Source: Bacillota bacterium
GTDB taxonomy: Bacteria; Bacillota; Dethiobacteria; DTU022; JAAZDR01
Direction: 5' to 3'
DNA: 13,849 nt
NCBI GenBank assembly: GCA_012512705.1
Contig: JAAZDR010000141.1
Coordinates: forward strand, 1 to 13,849
Positions 6,834-13,849 of the stretch are shown piece by piece (positions within the stretch are counted from its first letter, which is position 1; every line of letters starts with the position of its first letter). The notes beneath the pieces were generated by a model. It did not search any database. It was not told the DNA's origin and worked only from the letters and a program-made list of their open reading frames with translations. The translations under genes were made by a program, and so were the position numbers.

Positions 6834-8681
6834 TTAATTTTCATCGTCTTTCACTTCATAGTCTGCATCGACAACATCTTCATCGTCGACCTGCTGTTCT
6901 GCTCCGGGATTCCCTCCTCCCGCAGCGTCACGGCTACTTTGTTCTTGCTTAACCTGCTCATACAACTTTGCTGATAGCTCGTGCAGATGCTCAGTAAGTT
7001 TCTCCGATGCTTCTTTAATTTTTTTGGTATCATCACCCTTAATTTGCTCCCTGAGCTCCTCGATTGCTTTTTTCACTTCTTCTTTCTTAGCACTATCCAC
7101 CTTATCTTTAAGGTCTTTAAGCGCTTTTTCAGTAGAATGTATGAGTGATTCGGCATTATTACGTGCATCTACAAGCTCTTTACGCCGACGATCTTCTTCA
7201 GCAAATTTTTCCGCTTCTTCGACCATGTGTTCAATCTCCTCATCGTCAAGGCCGCTGGAAGCGGTAATAGTAATCTTTTGCTCTTTGCCGGTGCCCAGAT
7301 CTTTTGCCGAAACATTAACAATACCGTTAGCATCTATATCAAAAGAGACTTCAATCTGCGGCACTCCACGTGGAGCCGGGGGAATTCCATCAAGAATAAA
7401 TCGCCCCAAAGTTTTATTATCAGCGGCCATCGCCCGCTCACCTTGCAAAACATGAATCTCCACACTTGTCTGGTTATCAGCTGCTGTGGAGAAAATCTGT
7501 TTCTTAGAGGTAGGGATCGTAGTGTTCCGTTCAATAATTTTAGTGAACACCCCACCTAAGGTCTCAATCCCTAAAGACAGGGGAGTGACATCAAGTAAGA
7601 GGACGTCTTTTACCTCTCCAGCTAAAACCCCGGCCTGAATTGCCGCCCCAAGAGCAACTACCTCATCAGGATTTACCCCCTTATGCGGCTCTTTACCAAT
7701 CAAATTTTTAATCGCTTGTTGTACAGCCGGAATACGTGTGGAACCACCAACAAGGATCACCTTATCAATATCTTCCGGTTTTAGTCCTGCATCATTCAAA
7801 GCCTGGCGTGTTGGCCCCATCGTTTTTTCTACCAGATGGGCGGTCAGCTCTTCAAATTTAGCACGGCTTAGATCCATATTCAAATGCTTCGGGCCAGCTT
7901 CTGTTGCCGTAATAAAAGGCAGATTTATATTCGTGGAAGTGACACTGGAAAGTTCAATCTTTGCCTTTTCTGCTGCCTCCTTTAAGCGCTGCAGGGCCAT
8001 GCGGTCACTTCGTAGATCGATACCTTCTTCTTTTTTAAACTGCTCAGCGATATAATTCACAACCGCATCATCAAAATCATCGCCGCCCAGCTTGTTATTG
8101 CCACTCGTAGCCCTAACCTCAAATACACCGTCGCCTAACTCCAAAATGGAAACATCCAATGTTCCTCCACCAAGGTCAAAAACTAGGATAGTTTGGTCTT
8201 CGCCTTTATCTAAACCATAGGCCAAAGATGCAGCAGTGGGTTCATTAATGATCCGTAACACTTCTAGACCTGCGATTCTACCAGCATCTTTGGTCGCTTG
8301 GCGCTGGCTATCCGTAAAATAGGCAGGAACCGTGATTACTGCCTGTGTTACTTTCTCACCTAGATATGCTTCGGCATCTTCTTTTAATTTGCGGACAATC
8401 ATTGCTGAGATTTCCTGAGGCGTATACTCCTTGTCGCCAATTTTCACCCTATGTTTAGTTCCCATATATCTTTTAATGGAGAGAATCGTCCTGTCGGGGT
8501 TCGTTATCGCCTGCCTCTTTGCTACCTGCCCCACCAGGCGTTCCCCATCTTTACTAAAAGCAACCACAGAGGGCGTAGTACGACTTCCCTCAGCGTTGGA
8601 TATAATTTCTGGTTCACTGCCGATCATCGCTGCAACAACGGAGTTTGTTGTTCCAAGATCAATGCCAATTACTTTGCCCAC
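6834..8681 (-). CDS. dnaK: Chaperone protein DnaK (Hsp70)
   Basis: A 615-residue ATP-dependent chaperone. The nucleotide-binding domain opens with [12 protein letters not shown] (phosphate 1). Further on come [34 protein letters not shown] (phosphate 2), KLGGDDFD and [11 protein letters not shown] (adenosine site). The hydrophobic interdomain linker [18 protein letters not shown] leads into the beta substrate-binding domain and a charged helical lid. The C-terminus [12 protein letters not shown] resembles the usual bacterial tail. Length and the compact nucleotide-binding domain fit the Gram-positive type. The start is GTG, supported by AGGGAGGAG 6 nt upstream and by the [13 protein letters not shown] family start. 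It lies 37 nt after grpE and shares CIRCE/HrcA control. Confidence 0.98.
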   Translation of the reverse strand: MGKVIGIDLGTTNSVVAAMIGSEPEIISNAEGSRTTPSVVAFSKDGERLVGQVAKRQAITNPDRTILSIKRYMGTKHRVKIGDKEYTPQEISAMIVRKLKEDAEAYLGEKVTQAVITVPAYFTDSQRQATKDAGRIAGLEVLRIINEPTAASLAYGLDKGEDQTILVFDLGGGTLDVSILELGDGVFEVRATSGNNKLGGDDFDDAVVNYIAEQFKKEEGIDLRSDRMALQRLKEAAEKAKIELSSVTSTNINLPFITATEAGPKHLNMDLSRAKFEELTAHLVEKTMGPTRQALNDAGLKPEDIDKVILVGGSTRIPAVQQAIKNLIGKEPHKGVNPDEVVALGAAIQAGVLAGEVKDVLLLDVTPLSLGIETLGGVFTKIIERNTTIPTSKKQIFSTAADNQTSVEIHVLQGERAMAADNKTLGRFILDGIPPAPRGVPQIEVSFDIDANGIVNVSAKDLGTGKEQKITITASSGLDDEEIEHMVEEAEKFAEEDRRRKELVDARNNAESLIHSTEKALKDLKDKVDSAKKEEVKKAIEELREQIKGDDTKKIKEASEKLTEHLHELSAKLYEQVKQEQSSRDAAGGGNPGAEQQVDDEDVVDADYEVKDDEN

Positions 8682-8718
8682 TTAGATCTCCTCCCTAACC
8701 TTAAATTAACAGATGTAT

Positions 8719-9360
8719 TTAACACGATACTTTTACTTTACTGGCACGGAGAACTCGTTCATTTAGTTTATATCCTTTTTGCACTACTTCTATTACTGTA
8801 TTAGGTTCATAACCCTCTTTCTCTTCCTTTCCTATCGCTTCATGGATATTCGGATCAAAAGGCTGCCCCTCCGCCTCAATAAGTGAAACTCCTTCTCTCT
8901 TCATAACCTCTAAAAGCTGCCTATGGATCATCTCCACCCCTTGGACGAAAGAACCTGCTTCAGAAACCTCTGCCGCTTCTAAAGCACGCTCTAGGTTATC
9001 AACTACAGGTAGAAGTTGCTGTATAAAGTTAAAAAGAGCCTGTTCGCTAATCTTTGCCTTCTCCCTCTGCATACGGCGACGATAATTATCAAAGTCCGCC
9101 CGTAAGCGCAGAAGCATATGCGAAAGCTCTTCATTTTCTTTCGACATTAACTCTAATTCCTCCTGAAGCGCTTCGTATTCTTCTCGGGTGGGGATCCTTA
9201 ATTCGTCTTCTTCTGTTAATTCCTGTCCTGATTCTTCCTCTAGATCCACAGGCTGTTCACAATCCCGAGGGTCTTCATTTTTTTGCTGGCTGCTCTTGTC
9301 TGCCTTTTCTTCCGCTTCTGCCCTTAACTCCTGTGGTACTTTTTCTTCAGCCCCTGCCAA
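8719..9360 (-). CDS. grpE: Nucleotide exchange factor GrpE
   Basis: GrpE dimers exchange ADP for ATP on DnaK. The 213-residue protein has an acidic, low-complexity N-terminal arm (about 1-65) and a long coiled-coil helix (about 66-125, rich in Glu, Leu and Lys). The conserved block LRADFDNYRRRM...EK is followed by a helix with LLPVVDNLERAL and the C-terminal beta domain with GQPFDPNIHEAI and VIEVVQKGYKLNERVLRASKVKV. The frame extends to a GTG at 9369. I favour the TTG at 9360 because AAGAAGGTGA, nine of ten matches to the anti-Shine-Dalgarno complement, lies 6 nt before it and overlaps the GTG. It sits between hrcA and dnaK in the standard order. Confidence 0.95.
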   Translation of the reverse strand: MAGAEEKVPQELRAEAEEKADKSSQQKNEDPRDCEQPVDLEEESGQELTEEDELRIPTREEYEALQEELELMSKENEELSHMLLRLRADFDNYRRRMQREKAKISEQALFNFIQQLLPVVDNLERALEAAEVSEAGSFVQGVEMIHRQLLEVMKREGVSLIEAEGQPFDPNIHEAIGKEEKEGYEPNTVIEVVQKGYKLNERVLRASKVKVSC

Positions 9361-9415
9361 AAAAGTCACCTTCTTTCAAGCATTGCTTCTAAACCACAAC
9401 CCTTGTTCAAACGCT

Positions 9416-10435
9416 TTAAAAAAGTTGATTAAGCTGTTCTGCAAAATACTTAACAATAGCAATAACCTTTGCATATTGCATACGCGTTGGGCCAAGGACA
9501 CCGATTGTGCCAATCGTCTTACCGCCAACTTTATAGCTCGCGGTAACCAAGCTGCATTCTTGAGCTTCTTTTAGTTTGTTTTCTTTGCCGATCTTAACCC
9601 AGACATCCTTTTTCTCCAGTGCAGAGGATAAAAGGGACATTAACAACGAATCTTGTTCAAAAAGGGATAATAGTCGCTTAATCTTTTCCACATTTTTAAA
9701 CTCCGGCTGATTAAGAATTTTCGTTGTGCCACCTAAAAAAATGCGATTATCGTCTTCACTCAGACTTTCCTCGAGTAACAAAAAAGCCTGCTCTAAAATT
9801 TCAATACGGTGGAAAAGATCCCTCTTAAGCTCTCGCAGTAAGGAATTTGTTACCTGATCAATAGCAAGCCCGCGCAACCGTTTGTTAAGGTAGTTAACCA
9901 CCTGATTAAGTTCCTGGGGATTTAACATGCGGGGCAGGTTGATGATCTTATTTTTGATAAAGCCTGTATCAGTAATCAGCACCACAATTCCCCGCTGTTC
10001 GTCAATGGGTATAATTCGCATCTCTTTGAAAGCACTCTTTGTTAGCTGGGGGGCTATCACCAGAGAAGTGTAATTTGTGATCTCTGAAAGTCCCTTTGAT
10101 ACATTCTGGATAATCTGTTCGATCTCCCGCATTTTCTCAAGCTTCAAGGCTTTATTGAGCCTAATTTCCTCTTCTTCAGTAAGAGCGGGAACCTCCATAA
10201 GGAAATCCACGTAATAGCGATAGCCTTTTTCAGAAGGAATTCTGCCGGCCGAAGTATGGGGCTGCTTAAGATACCCCATTTCCTCCAGATCAGCCATTTC
10301 GTTACGAATAGTTGCCGAACTAAACCCCAGATTGTAACGGCGTGCTAGGGTTCTAGAGCCTACAGGTTCAGCATTATTTACATGTTCCTTGACTACAGCG
10401 TATAATATCTGCTTTTTGCGTTCATTAAGAGGCAC
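9416..10435 (-). CDS. hrcA: Heat-inducible transcription repressor HrcA
   Basis: A 339-residue repressor of class I heat-shock genes. It binds CIRCE; in the established model GroEL keeps it active and heat-denatured clients titrate GroEL away. The N-terminal winged helix (about 1-75) has LNERKKQILYAVVKEHV, PVGSRTLARRY, SSATIRNEMADLEEMGYL and HTSAGRIPSEKGYRYYVD, all family signatures. The rest is the GAF-like dimerisation region and an inserted helical domain, ending in GVLGPTRMQYAKVIAIVKYF. The start codon is GTG at 10435, with AGGAGGTG 7 nt upstream. It is the first gene of the operon, directly downstream of a perfect CIRCE, so it is autoregulated. Confidence 0.97.
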   Translation of the reverse strand: MPLNERKKQILYAVVKEHVNNAEPVGSRTLARRYNLGFSSATIRNEMADLEEMGYLKQPHTSAGRIPSEKGYRYYVDFLMEVPALTEEEEIRLNKALKLEKMREIEQIIQNVSKGLSEITNYTSLVIAPQLTKSAFKEMRIIPIDEQRGIVVLITDTGFIKNKIINLPRMLNPQELNQVVNYLNKRLRGLAIDQVTNSLLRELKRDLFHRIEILEQAFLLLEESLSEDDNRIFLGGTTKILNQPEFKNVEKIKRLLSLFEQDSLLMSLLSSALEKKDVWVKIGKENKLKEAQECSLVTASYKVGGKTIGTIGVLGPTRMQYAKVIAIVKYFAEQLNQLF

Positions 10436-10450
10436 TGACTACACCTCCTT

Positions 10451-10477
10451 TTAGCACTCTTAATAAAAGAGTGCTAA
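10451..10477 (-). promoter_or_regulatory. CIRCE operator (HrcA binding site)
   Basis: A perfect 9-9-9 element: TTAGCACTC at 10451-10459, a 9-nt spacer, and GAGTGCTAA at 10469-10477. Both arms match the CIRCE consensus exactly. It lies between the promoter and the hrcA ribosome binding site, with only about two bases between the operator and AGGAGG. HrcA binding would block transcription of hrcA-grpE-dnaK-dnaJ. Confidence 0.97.
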
Positions 10478-10489
10478 GCATCCCTTTAT

Positions 10490-10518
10490 AAAATATCATT
10501 GCCTTTTTCATTTGTCAA
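10490..10518 (-). promoter_or_regulatory. Sigma-A promoter of the hrcA-grpE-dnaK-dnaJ operon
   Basis: Consensus TTGACA (10518-10513) is followed after exactly 17 nt by TATTTT (10495-10490) on the minus strand. The expected start site falls just before CIRCE. The -35 hexamer lies inside the last codons of the hemW remnant (the reading ...LILDK-stop passes through it), so the promoter was embedded in hemW coding sequence. Confidence 0.85.
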
Positions 10519-10635
10519 GAATTAACGGATCTAAAAATTCCCTGAATACAAGGTTGGCAAAGGAACTGCCTCTGGAGTAAGACAGATATAATCTCCCCTA
10601 ATCTCTAAAAGTCCTCTCTTTACCAACAAAATAGT
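10508..10635 (-). pseudogene. hemW: hemW 3'-end remnant (native orientation)
   Basis: On the minus strand this reads LLVKRGLLEIRGDYICLTPEAVPL, then, after a one-base frame change near 10557, ANLVFREFLDPLILDK and a TGA at 10508. This matches the C-terminal winged-helix-like end of HemW (formerly annotated as oxygen-independent coproporphyrinogen III oxidase, a radical SAM heme chaperone). The frame change looks like loss of one G from a GG pair (TTTG-CC for TTTGGCC). Without correction the frame stops at 10531. Its place right before hrcA is the usual hemW position. Upstream, the hemW sequence breaks at about 10635, where the flipped middle of the gene begins. Homology is by eye from family knowledge. 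Confidence 0.75.
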
Positions 10636-11238
10636 TGGCTATTAGCGAGGGAAATTGGCTTTAACAATTTAAATATTGACCTTATCTATGGCCTCCCCGC
10701 ATAAACTGTTGCTGACTGGGAGGATACGCTGCGGGATATCCTTTGTTTTAAACCGGAACATATTTCCCTCTATGGTCTTAGCATAGATGAAGGTGCAATC
10801 TTTGCAGAACAACTGCACCGTAAAAAAATGCAAGGACTACCTGGCGAGGAAGAACAGCGCCTTATGTTCGAAAAGTCACGCCAATTGCTAGAGGAGGAAG
10901 GTTATCTGCATTATGAAATCTCAAACTATGCGTGTCCGGGATTTCAAGGGCAGCATAACTGTCGCTATTGGCAGGCAAAACCATATCTTGGGATCGGTGC
11001 TGGGGCCAGCGGCTATCTGTATGGGGAGCGCTACACAAATACTTGTTCTGTGCGTGACTATATTAATATCTTGTCTGCCGGAAAATTGCCTCTAGCTCAG
11101 AGGGAGCATGTTGGGTATAGGGAAGCGATGGCAGAAAAGATGTTTTTAGGGCTTCGGCTTCTAGAGGGGGTTTCCATGACAGATTTTGAAAAACAATTTG
11201 GTGTTAAACTGAAAGATGTTTTTGGCAGATCTCTTGTG
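10636..11238 (+). pseudogene. hemW: hemW middle fragment, inverted
   Basis: Plus-strand translation gives LLAREIGFNNLNIDLIYGLP, an in-frame TAA at 10702 where HemW normally has GLPGQT (a CAA-to-TAA change would explain it), then TVADWEDTLRDI. From 10828 it is open through YEISNYACPGFQGQHNCRYW, YLGIGAGASGYL, MAEKMFLGLRLLEGV and [10 protein letters not shown]. These are the middle and HemN_C parts of HemW, about residues 155-345 of a usual 380. The N-terminal radical SAM region with the CxxxCxxC cluster motif is absent from the window. The fragment points opposite to its own 3' end at 10508-10635 and to hrcA. With no promoter, no start region and a stop, it is not a working gene. Confidence 0.82.
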
Positions 11239-11580
11239 GATGACTCCCCGGGAGGCACTTTGTGCCGGGGAAGTAGGGTATATTATTGCGGGGATAAAAA
11301 ATATTAGGGATGGATTTTTGGGACTTTTACATATGGAGATTATTCAGGAAAGGTTGGAACGCGAATATGGGCTGGAGTTGATCGCTACCGCACCGAACGT
11401 TAATTATAAGGTAACAAAGACTGATGGGAAAATACTTTTCGTTGACAACCCTTCGCGGATGCCGCCGATCAAGAGATCGAGATAATCGCTGAGCCTTATG
11501 TTGAGGCGCGGATTATTGCTACGCAGGAATTTATCGGTGCAGTGATGGAGCTGTGCCAGGAAAAACGCGGAGCCTTTAAG
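11239..11580 (+). pseudogene. lepA: lepA middle fragment, inverted, with internal deletion
   Basis: Plus-strand translation gives [20 protein letters not shown] then NIRD, which jumps directly (at about 11311) to [20 protein letters not shown], skipping some 70 codons in frame. [21 protein letters not shown] follows. A one-base loss near 11465 shifts the frame, after which [37 protein letters not shown] resumes. These are EF4/LepA domains II-IV (roughly residues 255-435 of 600). EF4 is a ribosome-associated translational GTPase. The fragment joins hemW sequence on its left without spacer and meets the lepA 5' fragment, on the opposite strand, on its right. The last quarter of lepA is missing. 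Confidence 0.85.
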
Positions 11581-11583
11581 ATC

Positions 11584-12088
11584 CCTGTTCCTTCCTTTGC
11601 TGCCGAAACGAGTATAGCATCATCAGCGTCAAGCCGATTATCTCCTCCAACTCGTGCTTCACTCGCTCCGGATCAGCACTGGGAATATCAATCTTATTAA
11701 TAACAGGAACGATCTCCAAATCGTGTTCAAGAGCAAGAAAGACATTGGCTATAGTTTGCGCCTCGATCCCTTGGGCAGCATCAACCACTAACAGCGCCCC
11801 TTCAGCCAAACTGCGCGAAACTTCATAAACAAAGTCAACATGACCCGGTGTGTCAATAAGGTTGAGCAGGTAAATCTGTCCATCACGCGCCTTATATTCC
11901 AAAGCGTACAGCCTTTAGTTTAATGGTTATACCGCGTTCCCGTTCAAGGTCCATCGAATCAAGAACCTGGTTTTTCATTTCCCTTTCGGTAAGGTGCCTG
12001 TATACTCGAGCATGCGGTCGGCAAGCGTTGATTTCCCGTGATCAATGTGAGCAATAATCGAAAAATTGCGGATCTGCTTCCGATGCAT
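11584..12088 (-). pseudogene. lepA: lepA 5' fragment (native orientation), frameshifted
   Basis: On the minus strand, starting at the ATG at 12088, this reads [27 protein letters not shown] (the G1 P-loop of EF4). It shifts frame after EYTGTL (one base lost before CCGAAAGG), continues [24 protein letters not shown], and shifts again at an extra T near 11908. It then runs [20 protein letters not shown] (G3), a two-residue deletion in [10 protein letters not shown], and [25 protein letters not shown] (G4 NKID). A third frameshift (TTG-ACG for TTGGACG) follows, ending ...ILVSAAKE near 11590. That is about residues 1-165 of 600. It lies between spoIIP and hrcA, the standard lepA position, and keeps its promoter. 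Confidence 0.88.
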
Positions 12089-12149
12089 TTACATCAAAGC
12101 CCCCGTTCCAACACCTAGTATCGTTCATCAATAATTATTTCGGTATATA

Positions 12150-12178
12150 ATTATAACACCACCCTTACTTCCAAGCAA
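12150..12178 (-). promoter_or_regulatory. Sigma-A-type promoter upstream of the lepA remnant
   Basis: TTGCTT (12178-12173) and a perfect TATAAT (12155-12150) are separated by 17 nt on the minus strand, about 60 nt upstream of the lepA ATG. If still active it would drive transcription through the lepA 5' remnant and then antisense to the inverted lepA and hemW fragments. Confidence 0.6.
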
Positions 12179-12205
12179 TGAAGGAGAGGGGTCGGCAATG
12201 TAAAT

Positions 12206-12234
12206 AAAAACCCGCCACACAACTAAGTAGCGGG
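12206..12234 (-). terminator. Rho-independent terminator after the small membrane ORF
   Basis: On the minus strand, CCCGCTAC (12234-12227) pairs with GTGGCGGG (12218-12211), eight pairs including one G-U, with an 8-nt loop, and is followed by TTTTTATTT. It begins 2 nt past the stop of the small ORF, so it ends that transcript and separates it from lepA. Confidence 0.85.
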
Positions 12235-12236
12235 AC

Positions 12237-12506
12237 CTACAAACCAGTAAAACCTGGAACCCACTGCAGCAGCTCGCTGCCAAAGACTAAGCATTCCTTG
12301 AGCTCAAGGCGGTAGCTTTTACCAGCAAAAATTAATGTTATCGTATACTCAGGTTCTAATCTCAAACGTAGGGCTTGAAGCTCTTTTTCTTCCCCTGTCA
12401 GGGAAAGCAACCCAATTTCAGCTACTGTCAGAGATAAGTGAAGGAAAATCAAGATAAGCAAAAAGGCAAAAATTGTTAACCAAAAATTTCTTTTAAAAAA
12501 AAACAT
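12237..12506 (-). CDS. Small single-pass membrane protein, unknown function
   Basis: I do not recognise this 89-residue product. It starts with MFFFKRNFW, has one strong hydrophobic segment (about residues 8-27, WLTIFAFLLILIFLHLSL), and then a small soluble part of about 60 residues. That part has an amphipathic charged stretch (GEEKELQALRLRLEPE) and beta-like segments (YTITLIFAGKSYRLEL). It follows spoIIP by 66 nt on the same strand and is closed by a good terminator, which supports a real transcription unit. The start is uncertain: the frame opens upstream to a TTG at 12548 without a ribosome binding site, while the ATG at 12506 has only a weak GGGA and lies inside a terminator-like hairpin. 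A sporulation link is suggested only by position. Confidence 0.5.
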   Translation of the reverse strand: MFFFKRNFWLTIFAFLLILIFLHLSLTVAEIGLLSLTGEEKELQALRLRLEPEYTITLIFAGKSYRLELKECLVFGSELLQWVPGFTGL

Positions 12507-12550
12507 TTTGTCCCATTCCGTTTTGAAATTATTATTAGCATGGGACAAAA
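12495..12550 (-). terminator. Hairpin plus T9 downstream of spoIIP
   Basis: On the minus strand, TTTTGTCCCAT (12550-12540) and ATGGGACAAAA (12516-12506) are a perfect 11-bp inverted repeat with a 23-nt loop, followed after two bases by nine T residues (12503-12495). It lies 23 nt after the spoIIP stop and looks like its terminator, though the loop is long. The T run also encodes the Phe residues at the start of the small ORF. Confidence 0.55.
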
Positions 12551-12572
12551 CAATGCAAAATATTCATCTATG

Positions 12573-13757
12573 TCAATCCTTAAAATTGGCATGATAAGTT
12601 TCAGCAATAGCTCTTGCCAGATAGGGGATGGTAAGCAAAGCTTCTTCCAAGCTATTCTCATGTCCGCCAATTTCAATAATCAATGCCCCTGGATGGAGAT
12701 CCTGATTGTAATTAAATTTTTTCTGCCGTATGCCTCGTGATAAATCGGCTGACTCTCTTTCCAGGTGCTGCTGTAGACTTAAGGCAAGCTTCAGATTATC
12801 CTGCCAGCCTTCATGGTTAGAACCGAGCACAATTAAAATATTGCCGATCTCCTTTCCATCCACAATAGCTGTGGTCAACGACCGTGAAACACCATCTCGA
12901 TGCAGATCAATGACCATCTTTACATTCTGGTTTTCTTGAAGGAGCTTTTCTAAAGTAGGCCTAGCTTTGCTGTAAGCTAATGTTCGAGGCACATCGTGGA
13001 TTTTTTTATTGTGCAATACTGCCAGACCGTATTCCTCCTCCAACTGCTGTTTCAATTTCTCTCCCAGGAAGGCAACACTCTTCTCTAATTCTTCTGTAAA
13101 AGCTTTGCCGACTGTTGGTACAAATGTTTCCGTAGTATGAGTATGGTAAATAATAATTACCGGTTCGTCTCTATTAACCGTATCCATGGAGGAGCTTGTT
13201 CCCGTCCCTTTCCCCTCGCCTTTTGGCAGGTTGTTCTTACCGCGCTGCTGTTCACTTTTATCCCTCCATTCACCACCTTCTATCACCACAGACGGGTAGT
13301 AAACAGCAGGTAAGGGGAAAAGCTCCATCCCGCTCAACTCGGCAACAAGTAACGTCTGTGGCCGAGAAAAATCCAACCCTAATAATACATTTATAACTCC
13401 GTTTATTATTCCCGGTTCGCTTAAACCGGGGAAAAGACGAAAAGAACCCGTTTCCATTACGGGAATATTTTCGGCAAGTGCAGATTTTAAAAAAGACAAG
13501 TCTCTAAAATAAGAACCTTTCTCTAGGGTAGCCCCCTTATCTTCAATCCCTCCTCCATTCTCAGTCTTAGCCACTGGTAAGCCCTCTTCCGCCGCTTCCT
13601 CATAAAAGGGTGTTTCCGTATTCATATTTTTTAATGAAGCAAAACTATGCAAAAGGGCAAACCCCAGCATCAAAGTAATTAACACATGAATACAAAGGAA
13701 TCTATCGTTTCGATATCGACGTCGTCTATAACCCCGGTTCAATATTTTTGAAATCAC
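12573..13757 (-). CDS. spoIIP: Stage II sporulation protein P (engulfment peptidoglycan hydrolase)
   Basis: SpoIIP is the amidase/endopeptidase of the SpoIIDMP complex that thins septal peptidoglycan and drives engulfment of the forespore. The 394-residue form has a basic N-terminus, one membrane anchor (about residues 22-38) and a low-complexity linker. The C-terminal catalytic domain has IYHTHTTE (His205, His207), VIDLHRDG (His286) and NQDLHPGALIIEIGGHEN (Glu362, Asn368), the expected zinc-enzyme motifs. The frame opens at an ATG (13781) with no ribosome binding site; the GTG at 13757 has GGGAGG 5 nt upstream and is preferred. It lies in the usual place upstream of lepA. The 92 bases between this start and the right edge hold no gene and no promoter I can call with confidence. 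It shows the organism or its recent ancestor was an endospore former. Confidence 0.92.
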   Translation of the reverse strand: MISKILNRGYRRRRYRNDRFLCIHVLITLMLGFALLHSFASLKNMNTETPFYEEAAEEGLPVAKTENGGGIEDKGATLEKGSYFRDLSFLKSALAENIPVMETGSFRLFPGLSEPGIINGVINVLLGLDFSRPQTLLVAELSGMELFPLPAVYYPSVVIEGGEWRDKSEQQRGKNNLPKGEGKGTGTSSSMDTVNRDEPVIIIYHTHTTETFVPTVGKAFTEELEKSVAFLGEKLKQQLEEEYGLAVLHNKKIHDVPRTLAYSKARPTLEKLLQENQNVKMVIDLHRDGVSRSLTTAIVDGKEIGNILIVLGSNHEGWQDNLKLALSLQQHLERESADLSRGIRQKKFNYNQDLHPGALIIEIGGHENSLEEALLTIPYLARAIAETYHANFKD

Positions 13758-13849
13758 TTTTTCCTCCCAGTACTTGTACATGGAATTTAGTATTAAATTT
13801 TATTAATAAACACCCCTTTTTATGTCTGCCAGATTACTACTGTCTCTTA

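Noticed and set aside
7024..8055. Long plus-strand ORFs opposite dnaK, and similar ones opposite dnaJ at 6048-6974
   Set aside because: They are shadows of strongly conserved minus-strand chaperone genes, with low-complexity serine- and alanine-rich translations and no ribosome binding sites.
11246..11270. Hairpin CCCC..GGCAC-TTT-GTGCC-GGGG as a terminator
   Set aside because: It encodes conserved LepA residues (PREALCAGE) and has no T run after it; most likely incidental to coding, although it sits near a junction.
10828..11307. A 159-residue plus-strand ORF as a stand-alone gene
   Set aside because: It is an internal piece of hemW, preceded by in-frame hemW sequence with a stop at 10702, and its end runs out of frame into lepA sequence. 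It has no ribosome binding site or promoter of its own.
11576..11902. A 108-residue minus-strand ORF as a small GTPase
   Set aside because: It is the G3-G4 part of the lepA 5' fragment between two frameshifts; the P-loop lies upstream in another frame.
10508..12088. A programmed inversion, phase-variable switch or diversity-generating element at lepA-hemW
   Set aside because: There are no long inverted repeats at the borders, no recombinase or reverse transcriptase in the window, and the fragments cannot be reassembled into whole genes because parts are missing.

Overview
The window comes from a Bacillota (Firmicutes) chromosome, most likely an endospore-forming Clostridia. The pointers are a spoIIP gene, a dnaK operon in the Firmicutes order hrcA-grpE-dnaK-dnaJ with a perfect CIRCE operator, rsmE and mtaB downstream of it, rpsU nearby, and strong AAGGAGG-type ribosome binding sites, several of them serving GTG or TTG starts. 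I cannot name the genus. Apart from a two-gene block in the middle of the left half, everything is on the minus strand. I saw no rRNA, tRNA, CRISPR array, insertion sequence, integrase or phage gene.

Layout in minus-strand transcription order (right to left): spoIIP (13757-12573); a terminator-like hairpin overlapping the start of a small membrane ORF (12506-12237), which has its own terminator; a wrecked lepA-hemW locus (12088-10508); the CIRCE/promoter region and hrcA, grpE, dnaK, dnaJ (10518-5631); a terminator; rsmE, mtaB and an unrecognised membrane-anchored acidic protein (5524-2782). Next come two plus-strand genes, a YlbF/YmcA-type protein and a HAD phosphatase (1577-2654), converging on that protein. 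Then minus-strand again: a HIT-family nucleotide hydrolase, rpsU, a long perfect inverted repeat, and the 5' part of an NfeD/ClpP-class membrane serine protease that runs off the left edge.

The heat-shock operon is the functional core. HrcA binds CIRCE and represses it; DnaK, DnaJ and GrpE form the Hsp70 machine. RsmE (16S rRNA), MtaB (tRNA) and S21 add translation and RNA-modification functions. SpoIIP belongs to engulfment during sporulation.

The most unusual region is 10508-12088. In Firmicutes the slot between spoIIP and hrcA normally holds intact lepA and hemW. Here both are broken into pieces: the 5' third of lepA and the 3' end of hemW lie in the native minus orientation, while the middle of each gene has been flipped to the plus strand. 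The flipped pieces keep their ancestral left-to-right order, so one inversion cannot explain them. The 5' part of hemW (the radical-SAM cysteine motif region) and the 3' part of lepA are gone. The fragments carry about five single-base frameshifts, an in-frame stop and internal deletions, while every flanking gene is intact. This is either genuine pseudogenisation with rearrangement or a chimeric or low-quality patch in the assembly; the sequence alone cannot decide.
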